A stretch of 64,000 nucleotides of DNA. Source: Shewanella sp. CG12_big_fil_rev_8_21_14_0_65_47_15. Its GTDB lineage: Bacteria; Pseudomonadota; Gammaproteobacteria; Enterobacterales; Shewanellaceae. A program made the position numbers and the translations under genes. The stretch is taken from contig NZ_PFGL01000064.1 in NCBI RefSeq assembly GCF_002783505.1, positions 16,241 to 80,240 of the forward strand, given 5' to 3'. The notes beneath the pieces are model-generated. The model searched no databases. It worked only from the letters and a program-made list of their open reading frames with translations, and was not told the DNA's origin. Positions 53,916-63,950 of this stretch are shown here, piece by piece (the stretch's first letter is position 1; each line of letters begins with the position of its first letter).

Positions 53916-54944
53916 TTATTCGCCCTTAAGGCGACGGTCGAGCTGATCTTTTAAGTTTGCCGGCACGCCTTTAATTAAAATGGTGTCCGAGATGGGGTCG
54001 TAAATCACCCTTTGGCCTAAGTGGCCGCCATCAAAACTTAAGGTGACGCCGCCCCCCGTACCGGAAAACTTCTTCAGCTGACGCAGGGTCGACTTATCCG
54101 CCGGAAACTCTTCATCGAGTTCATAGCTACCACCACGGGCAAAATCGTAGAAAGAATCCATGCCTTGATCGGCTAACTCATCGGCCAAGTCTTTGATTTC
54201 AATGTCAGCGCCTTCATCGAAGCGCTCACTGCAATATTCAAACACTTTATTGCGACATTGCTGACGCTCATCTTTGGTGAGATCACTGCTGGCAACAAAA
54301 TCTTCAACCGCATTCATCAGGGTCTTGTTTTGCGCTTTAGTGTTGACGCCTTCGACACAGCCCATAAAATCGAGGAAAAAGTCGGCGACTTTGCGCCCCG
54401 CACGGCCACGGATAAAGGAAATGTACTTGCGAGAATCCTTATCGGCCTGCCACTCGGTTAAATCAATACGCGCCGCCAATTGGATATTGTTTAAATCCAA
54501 GTGGTTATTTTGCGACAGTTCCATATCATCTAACACAGTCATCGACGACTTAGCACTTAATAGGGCGACAAACAGATAATCGCTGGTGATGCTGGTGTAG
54601 CAAGACATCAGCAAAAAGCCACCTTGGCTGAAGTCGTATTTCGACAATTCTTCCTGCAGCAACTTACTGGCTTGGCCCGAAAATTCCACAAAACCTAGCT
54701 CGCCGCCACGGTATTGAGTGAGTGCATTGGCAAAGGCGGGGTTGGCCTCACCGTCGTCACCGTGAATGCCGAAATAGCCGAATCCCTTACCCGCTTTACT
54801 GGTATAGGTCTGATGCAATTCGTCCAGCATCATCTCGACCGCCTGACCGTTCAGCAGAGGTTGAGGACGTAAACGGCAACGCAATTGCCCCTGACTGTCC
54901 TGGGAAATCTCGTGAATAATTGCGTGTTCGATATTAATACTCAT
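53916..54944 (-). CDS. yejK: Nucleoid-associated protein YejK (NdpA)
   Basis: A nucleoid-associated protein found in gammaproteobacteria. The typical N-terminal SINIEHAIIHEISQDSQGQLRC in outline and the C-terminal DPISDTILIKGVPANLKDQLDRRL are present, and the 342-residue length is close to E. coli YejK (335). It is divergent from yejL, and the yejK-yejL-yejM arrangement is the same as in E. coli. Confidence 0.94.
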   Translation of the reverse strand: MSINIEHAIIHEISQDSQGQLRCRLRPQPLLNGQAVEMMLDELHQTYTSKAGKGFGYFGIHGDDGEANPAFANALTQYRGGELGFVEFSGQASKLLQEELSKYDFSQGGFLLMSCYTSITSDYLFVALLSAKSSMTVLDDMELSQNNHLDLNNIQLAARIDLTEWQADKDSRKYISFIRGRAGRKVADFFLDFMGCVEGVNTKAQNKTLMNAVEDFVASSDLTKDERQQCRNKVFEYCSERFDEGADIEIKDLADELADQGMDSFYDFARGGSYELDEEFPADKSTLRQLKKFSGTGGGVTLSFDGGHLGQRVIYDPISDTILIKGVPANLKDQLDRRLKGE

Positions 54945-55021
54945 AAGCCCTGATAGTGATGCTGGAATAAATCCGCTATTATATGCCGCTAATCCATTCC
55001 AAAGTGAAACATTTTTTGATT

Positions 55022-55240
55022 ATGGCAATCCAATCGAAATACTCAAACGCACAAGTTGAATCATTAATCGCCGAAGTACTGGCCGTGTTAGAAAAGCATA
55101 AAGCACCGACTGACCTGAGTCTGATGGCGCTCGGCAATTGCGTCACCTATTTGTTAGAGCGTAAAGTCCCTAACGAATCGCGCCAAGCCGTGGCTGAACA
55201 ATTTGCGAAAGCACTCGCACAATCGGTCAAATCCAATTAA
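55022..55240 (+). CDS. yejL: YejL family protein (DUF1414)
   Basis: A small conserved protein (72 residues) of unknown function. The family core KHKAPTDLSLMALGNCVTYLL matches E. coli YejL closely. ATG 55022 is taken as start; the longer frame from 54983 adds 13 residues not seen in the family. It begins 77 bases from the divergent yejK and 65 bases before yejM. Confidence 0.92.
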   Translation: MAIQSKYSNAQVESLIAEVLAVLEKHKAPTDLSLMALGNCVTYLLERKVPNESRQAVAEQFAKALAQSVKSN

Positions 55241-55305
55241 GTTAGTTGGGTATAAACGTTAAAAAAACATAAGATACAACGTCTTTTAGGAATAAGCGGA
55301 TCACT

Positions 55306-57087
55306 ATGGTCGAGCGAAAAAAGCAAATGAGCCGCGATAGGGTTTCCCGGCTCATCAACTGGGGACATTGGTTCGCCTTCTTCAATGGTCTATTGGCCAT
55401 GGTAGTGGGTAGCCGATATCTGAGTAGTGTGGGTCATCCAGAAACTTGGTATGGTTGGATTTATCTCACGGTAAGCACCATTGGCCAATTTAGCTTTCTC
55501 GCCTTTATCGCCTATTTGATCTGCCTATTTCCGCTGACCTTAATCTTGCCCTATTCCAAGATCTTGAGGGGGATAGCTGCGGTTATTGCCACCTTAAGTC
55601 TATGCATCTTATTGTACGATACGATTGTTTACGCCGATTACGGCATGCACTTAAGTCCCTTTGCCTTCGATTTGGCCTGGGCGGATCTCAATGCCCTGCT
55701 CCACGGCACCTCCTACATAGTCACGCCACTGGCTATCATCACGATTGAACTGACCGCGGCGAATTTTTTGTGGAAGCGTATAGAGAAGATCCAAAAGCTC
55801 AATTTAGGCAATAAGGTCATCACCTTAGTAGGTGTGTGTTTTATCAGCAGTCACCTGATCCATATTTGGGCCGATGCCGCCGATATTACCGAAATCACGC
55901 GATTCGATGATGCCTATCCGCTCGCTTATCCCGCGACCGCCCGCTCCTTTATGGAAAGTCACGGTATTGATGGCTCGCCTTTGGAGAATAATGACAATAA
56001 CACCACTAGCGTACTCAGCTATCCATTGCAGCCATTACTCTGCCAAGCGGATACCCAAACCAATGTATTGATGATCACCATCGACAGTTTGCGTGCCGAT
56101 ATGGTCGATCCTAAAACTATGCCGTTTCTTCATCGCTATATGGAAAACAATCAAGCATTTACTGAGCATTACAGTGGCGGCAACCAATTTAAAACGGGGA
56201 TGTTTTCTCTACTATACGGCCTGCAAGGCAGCTATGGTGATGCGAGGATATTCAATAGCACAAGCCCAGTGCTAACCAAGAGTTTCCAACAGGCCGGCTA
56301 TCAACTGGGACTCTTTATCCCCGAAACGAATCGAAAACTGAGTTCTGCCCAGGCCATGTTTAATGACTTTACTCCTATCGTTGCCACAGAAACCAATGGC
56401 AGTGCCGATGCAGATTTACAGACAGTCGCGCACTTTAAACAATGGCACAGTGTCCAAAATAAGCCCTGGTTTGCCCTGCTTAACCTAAAGGCACCGGAAA
56501 ATTTCGATACGCCAGTGGGCTTCCTCGGCATCGAAACGGTTAAAGCTAATTTACAGCCTGCGCAAAAGGTGTTGTTCAATCAATATCGCCAGTCATTATA
56601 TTTTATCGATAACCAATTAGAGGCGATCCTTGCCAGCATTCCCCAAGATACTTTAGTGGTGATAACCGGGGTAAATGGCAAGATTTTCACTAGTAATAGC
56701 GATGAAGCGCTGCGCAACCTGTCGCCAGAAAGTGTTAAGGTCCCCCTCGTTATCCATTGGCCCAATGCAATCGCCGCTAAGGTTAAGTATCGCACCAGCC
56801 ATTACGGCATAGTGCCCACCCTGATGACCCATGTATTAGGCTGTACTAATAACACCACTGATTACAGCGCCGGGCGCAGCTTACTGCAACCGAGCAAAGA
56901 GACCTGGATTTATATTGGTGATAGTCGGATTTTTGCGATTTACCAGCAGGCAGAAGTCACCGTTATCGACCGCCACGGTAAGTACCGTATTTACGATGAA
57001 AACTATGAACATCGTCTTCGCAAAAAAATGAGTGCACCAGAGCTTATCCAAGTGATGCGCGAAGGCCGGCGCTTGTATAACCATTAA
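55306..57087 (+). CDS. yejM: Inner-membrane LPS regulator YejM/PbgA (LapC)
   Basis: Controls LpxC proteolysis through LapB according to the LPS supply. A DUF3413 N-terminal part with five membrane helices (residues about 25-185) is followed by a sulfatase/alkaline-phosphatase-like periplasmic domain (about 240-590; NVLMITIDSLRADM and HYSGGNQFKTGMFSLLYG). Length 593 suits E. coli YejM (586). ATG 55306 is the likely start; an in-frame ATG lies seven codons later. A terminator follows. Confidence 0.93.
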   Translation: MVERKKQMSRDRVSRLINWGHWFAFFNGLLAMVVGSRYLSSVGHPETWYGWIYLTVSTIGQFSFLAFIAYLICLFPLTLILPYSKILRGIAAVIATLSLCILLYDTIVYADYGMHLSPFAFDLAWADLNALLHGTSYIVTPLAIITIELTAANFLWKRIEKIQKLNLGNKVITLVGVCFISSHLIHIWADAADITEITRFDDAYPLAYPATARSFMESHGIDGSPLENNDNNTTSVLSYPLQPLLCQADTQTNVLMITIDSLRADMVDPKTMPFLHRYMENNQAFTEHYSGGNQFKTGMFSLLYGLQGSYGDARIFNSTSPVLTKSFQQAGYQLGLFIPETNRKLSSAQAMFNDFTPIVATETNGSADADLQTVAHFKQWHSVQNKPWFALLNLKAPENFDTPVGFLGIETVKANLQPAQKVLFNQYRQSLYFIDNQLEAILASIPQDTLVVITGVNGKIFTSNSDEALRNLSPESVKVPLVIHWPNAIAAKVKYRTSHYGIVPTLMTHVLGCTNNTTDYSAGRSLLQPSKETWIYIGDSRIFAIYQQAEVTVIDRHGKYRIYDENYEHRLRKKMSAPELIQVMREGRRLYNH

Positions 57088-57094
57088 ATGATAT

Positions 57095-57127
57095 AAAAAA
57101 GCCCCATCTACGGATTGGGGCTTTTTT
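57095..57127 (+). terminator. Terminator after yejM
   Basis: AAAAAAGCCCC / GGGGCTTTTTT hairpin with an 11-base central part, ending in a T-run. Confidence 0.92.
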
Positions 57128-57284
57128 ATTGAAAAAACCATTATCCATAGCTCCCCAAGTGACTCATTTAACTCACATTCGATTTATCCCTGCTCTGAAT
57201 CTCAGAAAAAGGTTAATCGATACGTTATAGTTATATCAATGAACAACACCGCATATTGTTAGCAAGGCTATCGGTGACAACTTT

Positions 57285-58256
57285 ATGATAAATAAAGCCA
57301 AACAGAATAACGCAGCGGCTAATGATCAAGCCATCAATATCATTCTTAATAGTTTAGATGCCCTCGTCTATGTCTCTGATATACGAACCTATGAGTTATT
57401 GTATTTAAATGACTATGGGATCTCTGTTTGGGGCTCAGCCAAGAATAAAAAATGCTATCAAATTTTACAGTCTGGACAGAATGCCCCATGCCAGTTCTGC
57501 ACAAATCACAAATTACTCGATGCAGATGGTAATCCAGCGGGCGTTTATGTGTGGGAATTCCAAAATACCCAGAATGGCCGTTGGTACCAATGCCGAGATC
57601 AAGCAATACGCTGGACTGATGGTCGCTTAGTACGCATCGAAATCGCAACCGACATCACCGACCGTAAACAGATTGAGCATGAATTGATGCTCGCTAAAGC
57701 ACAGGCTGAAAAACAAGCCGACACGGATGAACTGACTCAACTCAATAATCGCCGAGCATTTTTCAACCTAGGCCGACAGGTCGTCCATCAGATGTATCGA
57801 ACCCAGCAAACACTATCCATCATCATGTTCGATTTAGATCATTTCAAACGGATCAATGACCAATGGGGACATGCCACGGGCGATGCTGCACTCATTCATG
57901 TCTCCCAACTCGCCCAAAAAACCGTGCGAACCTCGGATATTCTAGCAAGATTAGGGGGGGAAGAATTTGGGGTGTTGCTACCCAATGCCACACCTGAACA
58001 AGCCAAACTGTTGGCAGCACGTATGCGTAGCGAATTTGAGCAACAACCTTTTGAATTTAATGGACGAATGATCCACTGTACCGCCAGCTTTGGGATCTCC
58101 TCCATCGACTTAGCCACGGCTCGCCATGAACTTGAACCGCAGGATCTGCTCGAAACTTTACTCAACAGTGCAGATCAGGCCATGATGCAGGCCAAACAAA
58201 CGGGGCGTAATAGAGTATGTGAATTAAGCTGCCCCCTTCAATCAAACTTGGCTTAA
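57285..58256 (+). CDS. PAS-GGDEF diguanylate cyclase
   Basis: Makes cyclic di-GMP. A PAS-like N-terminal domain (about 15-135) contains a cysteine cluster C-x12-C-x2-C (CYQILQSG onward to CQFC) that could hold a metal or be redox-active. A helical linker (about 135-150) leads to the GGDEF domain with the active motif GGEEF and the DLDHFKRIND segment. The 323-residue protein has no membrane segment and is cytosolic. Confidence 0.9.
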   Translation: MINKAKQNNAAANDQAINIILNSLDALVYVSDIRTYELLYLNDYGISVWGSAKNKKCYQILQSGQNAPCQFCTNHKLLDADGNPAGVYVWEFQNTQNGRWYQCRDQAIRWTDGRLVRIEIATDITDRKQIEHELMLAKAQAEKQADTDELTQLNNRRAFFNLGRQVVHQMYRTQQTLSIIMFDLDHFKRINDQWGHATGDAALIHVSQLAQKTVRTSDILARLGGEEFGVLLPNATPEQAKLLAARMRSEFEQQPFEFNGRMIHCTASFGISSIDLATARHELEPQDLLETLLNSADQAMMQAKQTGRNRVCELSCPLQSNLA

Positions 58257-58311
58257 CTGAAGGGGGCTGCGCAATCACTGAGTTTCACCCAAGGTAAACC
58301 CTGCAACAAAC

Positions 58312-61146
58312 TCAACGATAAGTCAGTGTCGCAGTATCCGTTAACTTGTCGTTATCTTTAACCGTGAGTTCGACAGTATGTTGACCACGGCGGGCAAGGC
58401 GTAATACCACTTGACCGTTAGCGCGGGTGCCATTGTCGAACGTCCACTTATGTTGCTTGATCACGCCATCGGTATCATAGCTAGCCGAGATAAACATATC
58501 GACAAACCATAAATTGATACGCTGAATTTGCGCCACAGGTGGTTGTTTCACCTCTTCAGCAACCACTGACACAGTTTGCGATGTGCTATGGGTTAGGCCG
58601 TCATTATCCGTCACAGTTAGCGTGACCAGATACTCGCCACTTTGGCTGTAACTGTGAGTCACAACCTCACCCATTGCCACAGTGTTATCACCAAAGTTCC
58701 ACTCGGCAGAGACGATTTGTCCATCGCTGTCGGTTGAAGTGGATGTCAGTTGCACCGCAGCGCCATTCACCACTTGGGTGAAACTGGCCACTGGCGCGAC
58801 TTTTTCCGCTTCGAGCAAGAGTGAAATCACCACAGGATCGTGATCCGATGAGCGATACGCATCCGTTGCGAACAAGTCTTGGATTTGAGCTGGCGTCTTA
58901 AACTCTTCGTTGTAATCCAATACGCGCGGTTCGTCGGTATTGATATGCCATTCAGTCACATCCACCACTTTATCCAGCAGGGCAGCATTCGCTAAAGCAT
59001 GATCCAACTGACCCGCTTCAGCCGAGAACACATAGGAATAAGGGGTCGGCTTTTCCAGTTTGGCAAACAGCTCACTAAAGCCCGCATTAGCTAATGCCAT
59101 TAATGGATCTTCCTTCGCATAAGAATTCAAATCACCAATCAGCAGTACACCTTGATCTGGATATTGCTCGCTGATCCATTGACCTGCAGCTGTCGCCGCA
59201 CGGCTACGAGTGATATTACAGTTGCCTTGACCGTCATTGAGATCAGGATCCCCAGCACACTCACTGCCCTTAGATTTAAGGTGATTAACCGCCACGACCA
59301 CGCTCTCTTCACTGCCATTTACGCTAAAGGCTTGGGTCAGCATTGGACGGTTTTTGCTGTCGTCAAACAGAGGTTGTTGATCGCTATCTAATGGCGAGTT
59401 GGCACTGGATAGAATGCGCGCAACCCCCTGTGGCGTGACTTTATCGCTACGATAAATCAAGCCGACCGTGATGGCATCGGTGCCAATCGCATTCATGCCT
59501 GTTGGCGTGATATAAGCGTAACGCGCTTCACCCACGGCGGCATTCAAACCTGCGACTAAATCGGCAATGGCTGAATTAGCGCCAAAGCCATCGTTCTCTA
59601 TTTCCATCAAACCGAATACGTCAGCACTAATGCCCACCATGGCACTGACAATCTTCGCCTTTTGACGCTCAAACTCGCTTAAGGTATTGGCACCACGGGC
59701 GGTTGGGAATCCTGCACCTTGGCCGTCACCGTTGAAGTAGTTGAGTACGTTAAAGCTAGCGACTTTTAGATTACCGCCCTCAACCAATGTGGGTGCGATT
59801 GGGCGTGGATTTTCCGCCACAAAGTTCACCGTCTCGATTGGCATAATGCGATATAAATTAAAGCCATAGTGCATTACACCCGTAAGCGCCGTAGCTTTAT
59901 CACCTACACGCACAGTGTTTGATGCGCTAAGCCCTGGGGCTGGGTATATCACAGGATCAGGATTCTGCGCCGTTAAACCATCATCCAATAGAATACTGTC
60001 GTGTTGGTTAGCCGCGCTCACCGCCAGCGCATCCGCGCCCGGTGCAGCGACTTGCGTACCGATAAAGTGGCGCTGACTGCCTAATGAAATCTCGCCGTAA
60101 CGGCCTAGGTTGTAGACTTCGTTCACCACTAAATCTTGGCTAAAACGAACCCGCATGCCCTCAAATGGCTCAAAATCATCACTGCTGTTAACCGGTAAAG
60201 TCACCACTGCCGCCGTTGGCAATGCTTGCCCTGTGGCACACAACTTGTGATCTGATACAGTCGTGAGTTCAGTTAAGCCTTGATATTCAGTCACTTTGGC
60301 TTTTAAACGAATACGATCGCCCGCCACATACGCGGTAGGCGCAGCGCCGGTATACACAAACACCCCTTCAGAGGTTTGGGGATCGCTATCGGCTTCGTTA
60401 TCGGCCATTTGTACAAAAATGCCCTTAAGACCGGCTTCTTGATTACTGACGACAACCGCTTCAACCACTAAGGTTTGACCATTAAGAGGGCTGGCAGCGC
60501 CCGCGCCTTGCAGCGCATGAATTGCTGTGGCTTCTTCGCCGCACACTAAAGCACTCGGCGGCGGGTCGACGGGATCGGTTGGCGTGCCGGCGCTGAATTT
60601 ACCGAGATCAGAAATATCATCCTTCGCAAAACCTAACCAAGTGCTAAAGCTGACTGCATCGCCACTGATGGGATCGGCAATCAGCTGTTCTGGATTACGG
60701 CGCAGGGTGTTGTCTTGCGTGGATAAATCACCACTGCCCCACTCGGCACCGGGATCGACACCAACTTGACCTAAACTATCAATCACTTGAGTTTGATAGG
60801 TCAGTTCAATCGCATCGTCGCCGTTAAAGAAGCTGGCGCTACTCTGTTGATTTGTGACCGCAAGAATATCGGCAGACGCGTCGTTATCGGCAACCACATA
60901 CGTCGCCCCCACCGCTAATGAGCCCGTGAGCGCAATGGTCGTGCCGACATTGGTGCTGCCATTAAAATAGAAGCGCAATTGGTATTGGCTTAAATCAATC
61001 ACGCCCGCGGTTGGGTTATAGAGTTCGATGGCTTTATTATTGCTGCCGCCTTCGACGTATTCTGAAATGATCACATTATCCGCGCCATGGGCAAGCCCAC
61101 AAACGCTGCTGATGGCTAACGCCAGCACAGTTTTAGTGTTTAACAT
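58312..61146 (-). CDS. ExeM/NucH-type extracellular endonuclease with PKD domains
   Basis: A secreted nuclease that degrades extracellular DNA in biofilms of Shewanella. Signal peptide (1-21), then a lamin-tail domain (about 22-155, ISEYVEGGSNNKAIELYN), an OB-like region (200-440) and an endonuclease/exonuclease/phosphatase domain (about 460-800) with the metal and catalytic motifs LMEIENDGF, VNHLKSKGSEC, IGDLNSYAKEDPL and SDHDPVV. Two PKD domains end the protein (about 805-885 and 888-944). No GlyGly-CTERM tail is present at the end. The ATG at 61146 has an AGGGG ribosome-binding site. Confidence 0.92.
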   Translation of the reverse strand: MLNTKTVLALAISSVCGLAHGADNVIISEYVEGGSNNKAIELYNPTAGVIDLSQYQLRFYFNGSTNVGTTIALTGSLAVGATYVVADNDASADILAVTNQQSSASFFNGDDAIELTYQTQVIDSLGQVGVDPGAEWGSGDLSTQDNTLRRNPEQLIADPISGDAVSFSTWLGFAKDDISDLGKFSAGTPTDPVDPPPSALVCGEEATAIHALQGAGAASPLNGQTLVVEAVVVSNQEAGLKGIFVQMADNEADSDPQTSEGVFVYTGAAPTAYVAGDRIRLKAKVTEYQGLTELTTVSDHKLCATGQALPTAAVVTLPVNSSDDFEPFEGMRVRFSQDLVVNEVYNLGRYGEISLGSQRHFIGTQVAAPGADALAVSAANQHDSILLDDGLTAQNPDPVIYPAPGLSASNTVRVGDKATALTGVMHYGFNLYRIMPIETVNFVAENPRPIAPTLVEGGNLKVASFNVLNYFNGDGQGAGFPTARGANTLSEFERQKAKIVSAMVGISADVFGLMEIENDGFGANSAIADLVAGLNAAVGEARYAYITPTGMNAIGTDAITVGLIYRSDKVTPQGVARILSSANSPLDSDQQPLFDDSKNRPMLTQAFSVNGSEESVVVAVNHLKSKGSECAGDPDLNDGQGNCNITRSRAATAAGQWISEQYPDQGVLLIGDLNSYAKEDPLMALANAGFSELFAKLEKPTPYSYVFSAEAGQLDHALANAALLDKVVDVTEWHINTDEPRVLDYNEEFKTPAQIQDLFATDAYRSSDHDPVVISLLLEAEKVAPVASFTQVVNGAAVQLTSTSTDSDGQIVSAEWNFGDNTVAMGEVVTHSYSQSGEYLVTLTVTDNDGLTHSTSQTVSVVAEEVKQPPVAQIQRINLWFVDMFISASYDTDGVIKQHKWTFDNGTRANGQVVLRLARRGQHTVELTVKDNDKLTDTATLTYR

Positions 61147-61409
61147 TGAGACCCCTAAATGTATTGTTTTAGTATTTGGTAATAAATTGCGATTTAATTT
61201 ATGCGCTTAAATGTTTCAAGGTGATGTACCTCGAAGACTGACAATACTATAGGTGACCAAGGTTACAAATTGGTTGCGCCAAAGTTGCAACATCAGTGGT
61301 ACACTCAAGCAACCTTAAAGAGGCAGAACCAGCGGCTGATGTTAATGGCATTAAGGTGGCAATCAACTGACGATATTGGATAAAACGTCTTCAATAAGGC
61401 GCTTGTCAT

Positions 61410-63932
61410 TCAAAAGCCGCAGTGTTGTGCAATCTCTTCAGCTGGCATAGGTTTGCCATACAGGTAACCTTGTATTTCATCGCAGCCGTAGGCGTGCAAA
61501 AAATCGCGCTGAGAGGCGGTTTCAACCCCCTCTGCCACCACTTTAAGCCCTAACTGGCGCGCCATTACAATCGTTGTTTGCACTATAGTGACATCGTCTT
61601 TATCAGCAGGAATGCCGTTGACGAAAGAACGGTCTATCTTGAGGCGGTCCAGAGGGAAACGTTTTAAGTAAGCCAGACTCGAATAACCAGTGCCGTAATC
61701 ATCCAGCGCCAGTCGAATATCCATCCCATGTAAAGCATTGAGTTTGACAATTGCGGCTTCTGGGTTACTCATGGTGGCAGACTCAGTAATCTCCAGCTCT
61801 AAACAATGCGCTGGGCAGCCAGTTTCATTAAGAATTCGTTGTAACGTTTCAGTTAACTGTGCATGTTCGAGTTGGCGCCGAGACAAGTTGACCGATACTC
61901 TGAAATCACTCGCCCCGCTCTTTAGCCAGACACACAACTGGCTGCAGGCAGTACGTAATACCCATTCCCCAATTGGAATAATTTGACCTGTTTCTTCGGC
62001 TACAGGGATAAAATCAGCCGGTGATATCAAACCATGCTCAGGATGTTGCCAGCGCAACAATGCTTCGACTCCAATGTAGCGACCTGAGCTCACATCAATC
62101 AACGGTTGGTAAAGTAAATACAGTTGTTTTTTATCCCGTGCAGAGCGTAAATCATTCTCCAGACGCAGACGTTGATGAACTTGAATGTCCAGCTCAGGAC
62201 TAAAGAAGCGGTAGGTATTTCGCCCTTGCTCTTTCGCCAGATACAGTGACGTATCAGCATACTTCACCAAAGTCTCAGCATTATCGGCATCACGGGGATA
62301 AATACTGATACCAGCGCTGCTACTGATGTGTATCTCACGATTAGCAATGTTAAATGGTGCAGTCAATACATCAAGCAGCTTAGCTACCCTATGAGCGGCT
62401 TGCTCTGGCTCAGTCAAATTTGGGAGTAAAATAATAAATTCATCACCGCCGAATCGACCTATGATGTCCTCAGCCCCCAGTACTTTTGCCCAGCAGTCGC
62501 TAGCTTGCTTCAATAACTCATCACCCGCCAAATGGCCTAGGGTATCGTTAATAGTTTTAAAGCGGTCCAGATCCAAAAATAATACCGCCAACATCTGCTG
62601 CTGCCTGTGCGCTTGGGTAATTGCCAGTTTCAGATAATTCAAAACCAGTGTTCTGTTGGGCAATCCTGTCAGAGAATCATGGTAAGCGAGGTATTGAATG
62701 TGTGCTTCCTGTTGTTTTTGTCTTGTAATGTCGCGGGCCACTCCAGCCAGACGAAATACCTTACCCGCAGCATCCTTGATCGGAAAGGCACGATCATGAA
62801 TATTCCGGATGCAGCCATCGGGGCGAATGATGCGGTATTCTGTATCATATTCTCCGCCCGCCAGACTGTTGACTGCCCTTTCCACTCTGTATTTATCGTC
62901 CGGATGAATAATATCCATCCATTGTCCTGGGTGGGTATAGAGGCTCTCACAACTCAGGCCCCAAACCAGTTCATATGCAGGGTTAATATAGAACATCTTG
63001 GTTTTTGCGGCATTACTCAGCCAGATCACATCCTCGATATTTTCTGTCACTTGTCGAAAACGTTCTTCGCTTTCTCTTAACGCATTTTTTGCCTCAAGCC
63101 TTGCCAGTTCGGCCCTTTTTCTTTCTGTAATAATTCGTACAAATGCAAAATTATAGCCACATCCATCATACTCAACATAATTGGCGCTGACCTCAACCGG
63201 GTATATTTTACCCGCTTTAGATTTGTGGATCGTTTCAAATAACAGCGAACCAAACTGCTTGAGTTGTGCCCAGTGCTCACGCCAAACCAGCATTTGATAA
63301 TCAGGGTCAATGTCTGGCACCCGCATACCACTGAGTAATTCCTCACGGCTGTATCCCAACTCACTGCAGCTCTGGTCATTGACATATTTGAAGTGTCCAG
63401 CTTCTTCAATTAATAAGGTCATATCACTCATTTTATTCAGTGCAAAACTCAGTAACGAAATCTCTTGCTCCGCTTGTTTACGCTGTTCAATATTCTCTAT
63501 CTGTGAGGCAAAATATAACGCTTTCCCATCGTGATCACGTACAAGGCTGGTGGTCAGTTTCGTCCAGATGTAATGACCATTGCGGTGACGATAGCGTTTT
63601 TCAATCTGCATGCAGGGAATGTCGCCGACAATAAGCTTTCGCGCATCTTCTTTGCCTCGGATCAAGTCCTCTGGGTGAGTCAATTCCTGATAGGTGAGCT
63701 GTCGTAACTCCTCTTCCGTATAACCAAACAGATCGCAGATAGACTGATTAGCCCGTAACCAGCGACCGTCAATCGACAGCATGGCCATTCCGGTAACGGA
63801 AAAATTGAGCATCGATAAGAAGCTGTTACCATCCAGACAGAGTAAATTGTTATCTGCATCCTGCAAACGCTGGCACAGTTGTTTTACACAAGTTCCATAG
63901 TTGTACGATAAAACACCTCGAGTACCAGACAT
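61410..63932 (-). CDS. PAS-PAS-PAS-GGDEF-EAL cyclic di-GMP protein
   Basis: A hybrid c-di-GMP turnover protein. Three PAS domains lie at about 35-150, 160-275 and 285-405, the last with a PAC-like tail. GGDEF (about 415-575) has the intact motif GGDEF and DLDRFKTIND, and EAL (about 590-835) has EALLRW, ITESA, DDYGTGYSSLAYLK, KIDRSFV and VAEGVET, so both activities look intact. There are no membrane segments. GAGGG precedes the ATG at 63932. The upstream DNA is a tandem repeat of TATAAT-forming units. Confidence 0.93.
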   Translation of the reverse strand: MSGTRGVLSYNYGTCVKQLCQRLQDADNNLLCLDGNSFLSMLNFSVTGMAMLSIDGRWLRANQSICDLFGYTEEELRQLTYQELTHPEDLIRGKEDARKLIVGDIPCMQIEKRYRHRNGHYIWTKLTTSLVRDHDGKALYFASQIENIEQRKQAEQEISLLSFALNKMSDMTLLIEEAGHFKYVNDQSCSELGYSREELLSGMRVPDIDPDYQMLVWREHWAQLKQFGSLLFETIHKSKAGKIYPVEVSANYVEYDGCGYNFAFVRIITERKRAELARLEAKNALRESEERFRQVTENIEDVIWLSNAAKTKMFYINPAYELVWGLSCESLYTHPGQWMDIIHPDDKYRVERAVNSLAGGEYDTEYRIIRPDGCIRNIHDRAFPIKDAAGKVFRLAGVARDITRQKQQEAHIQYLAYHDSLTGLPNRTLVLNYLKLAITQAHRQQQMLAVLFLDLDRFKTINDTLGHLAGDELLKQASDCWAKVLGAEDIIGRFGGDEFIILLPNLTEPEQAAHRVAKLLDVLTAPFNIANREIHISSSAGISIYPRDADNAETLVKYADTSLYLAKEQGRNTYRFFSPELDIQVHQRLRLENDLRSARDKKQLYLLYQPLIDVSSGRYIGVEALLRWQHPEHGLISPADFIPVAEETGQIIPIGEWVLRTACSQLCVWLKSGASDFRVSVNLSRRQLEHAQLTETLQRILNETGCPAHCLELEITESATMSNPEAAIVKLNALHGMDIRLALDDYGTGYSSLAYLKRFPLDRLKIDRSFVNGIPADKDDVTIVQTTIVMARQLGLKVVAEGVETASQRDFLHAYGCDEIQGYLYGKPMPAEEIAQHCGF

Positions 63933-63950
63933 ACCATCCCTCTGCAGTTA

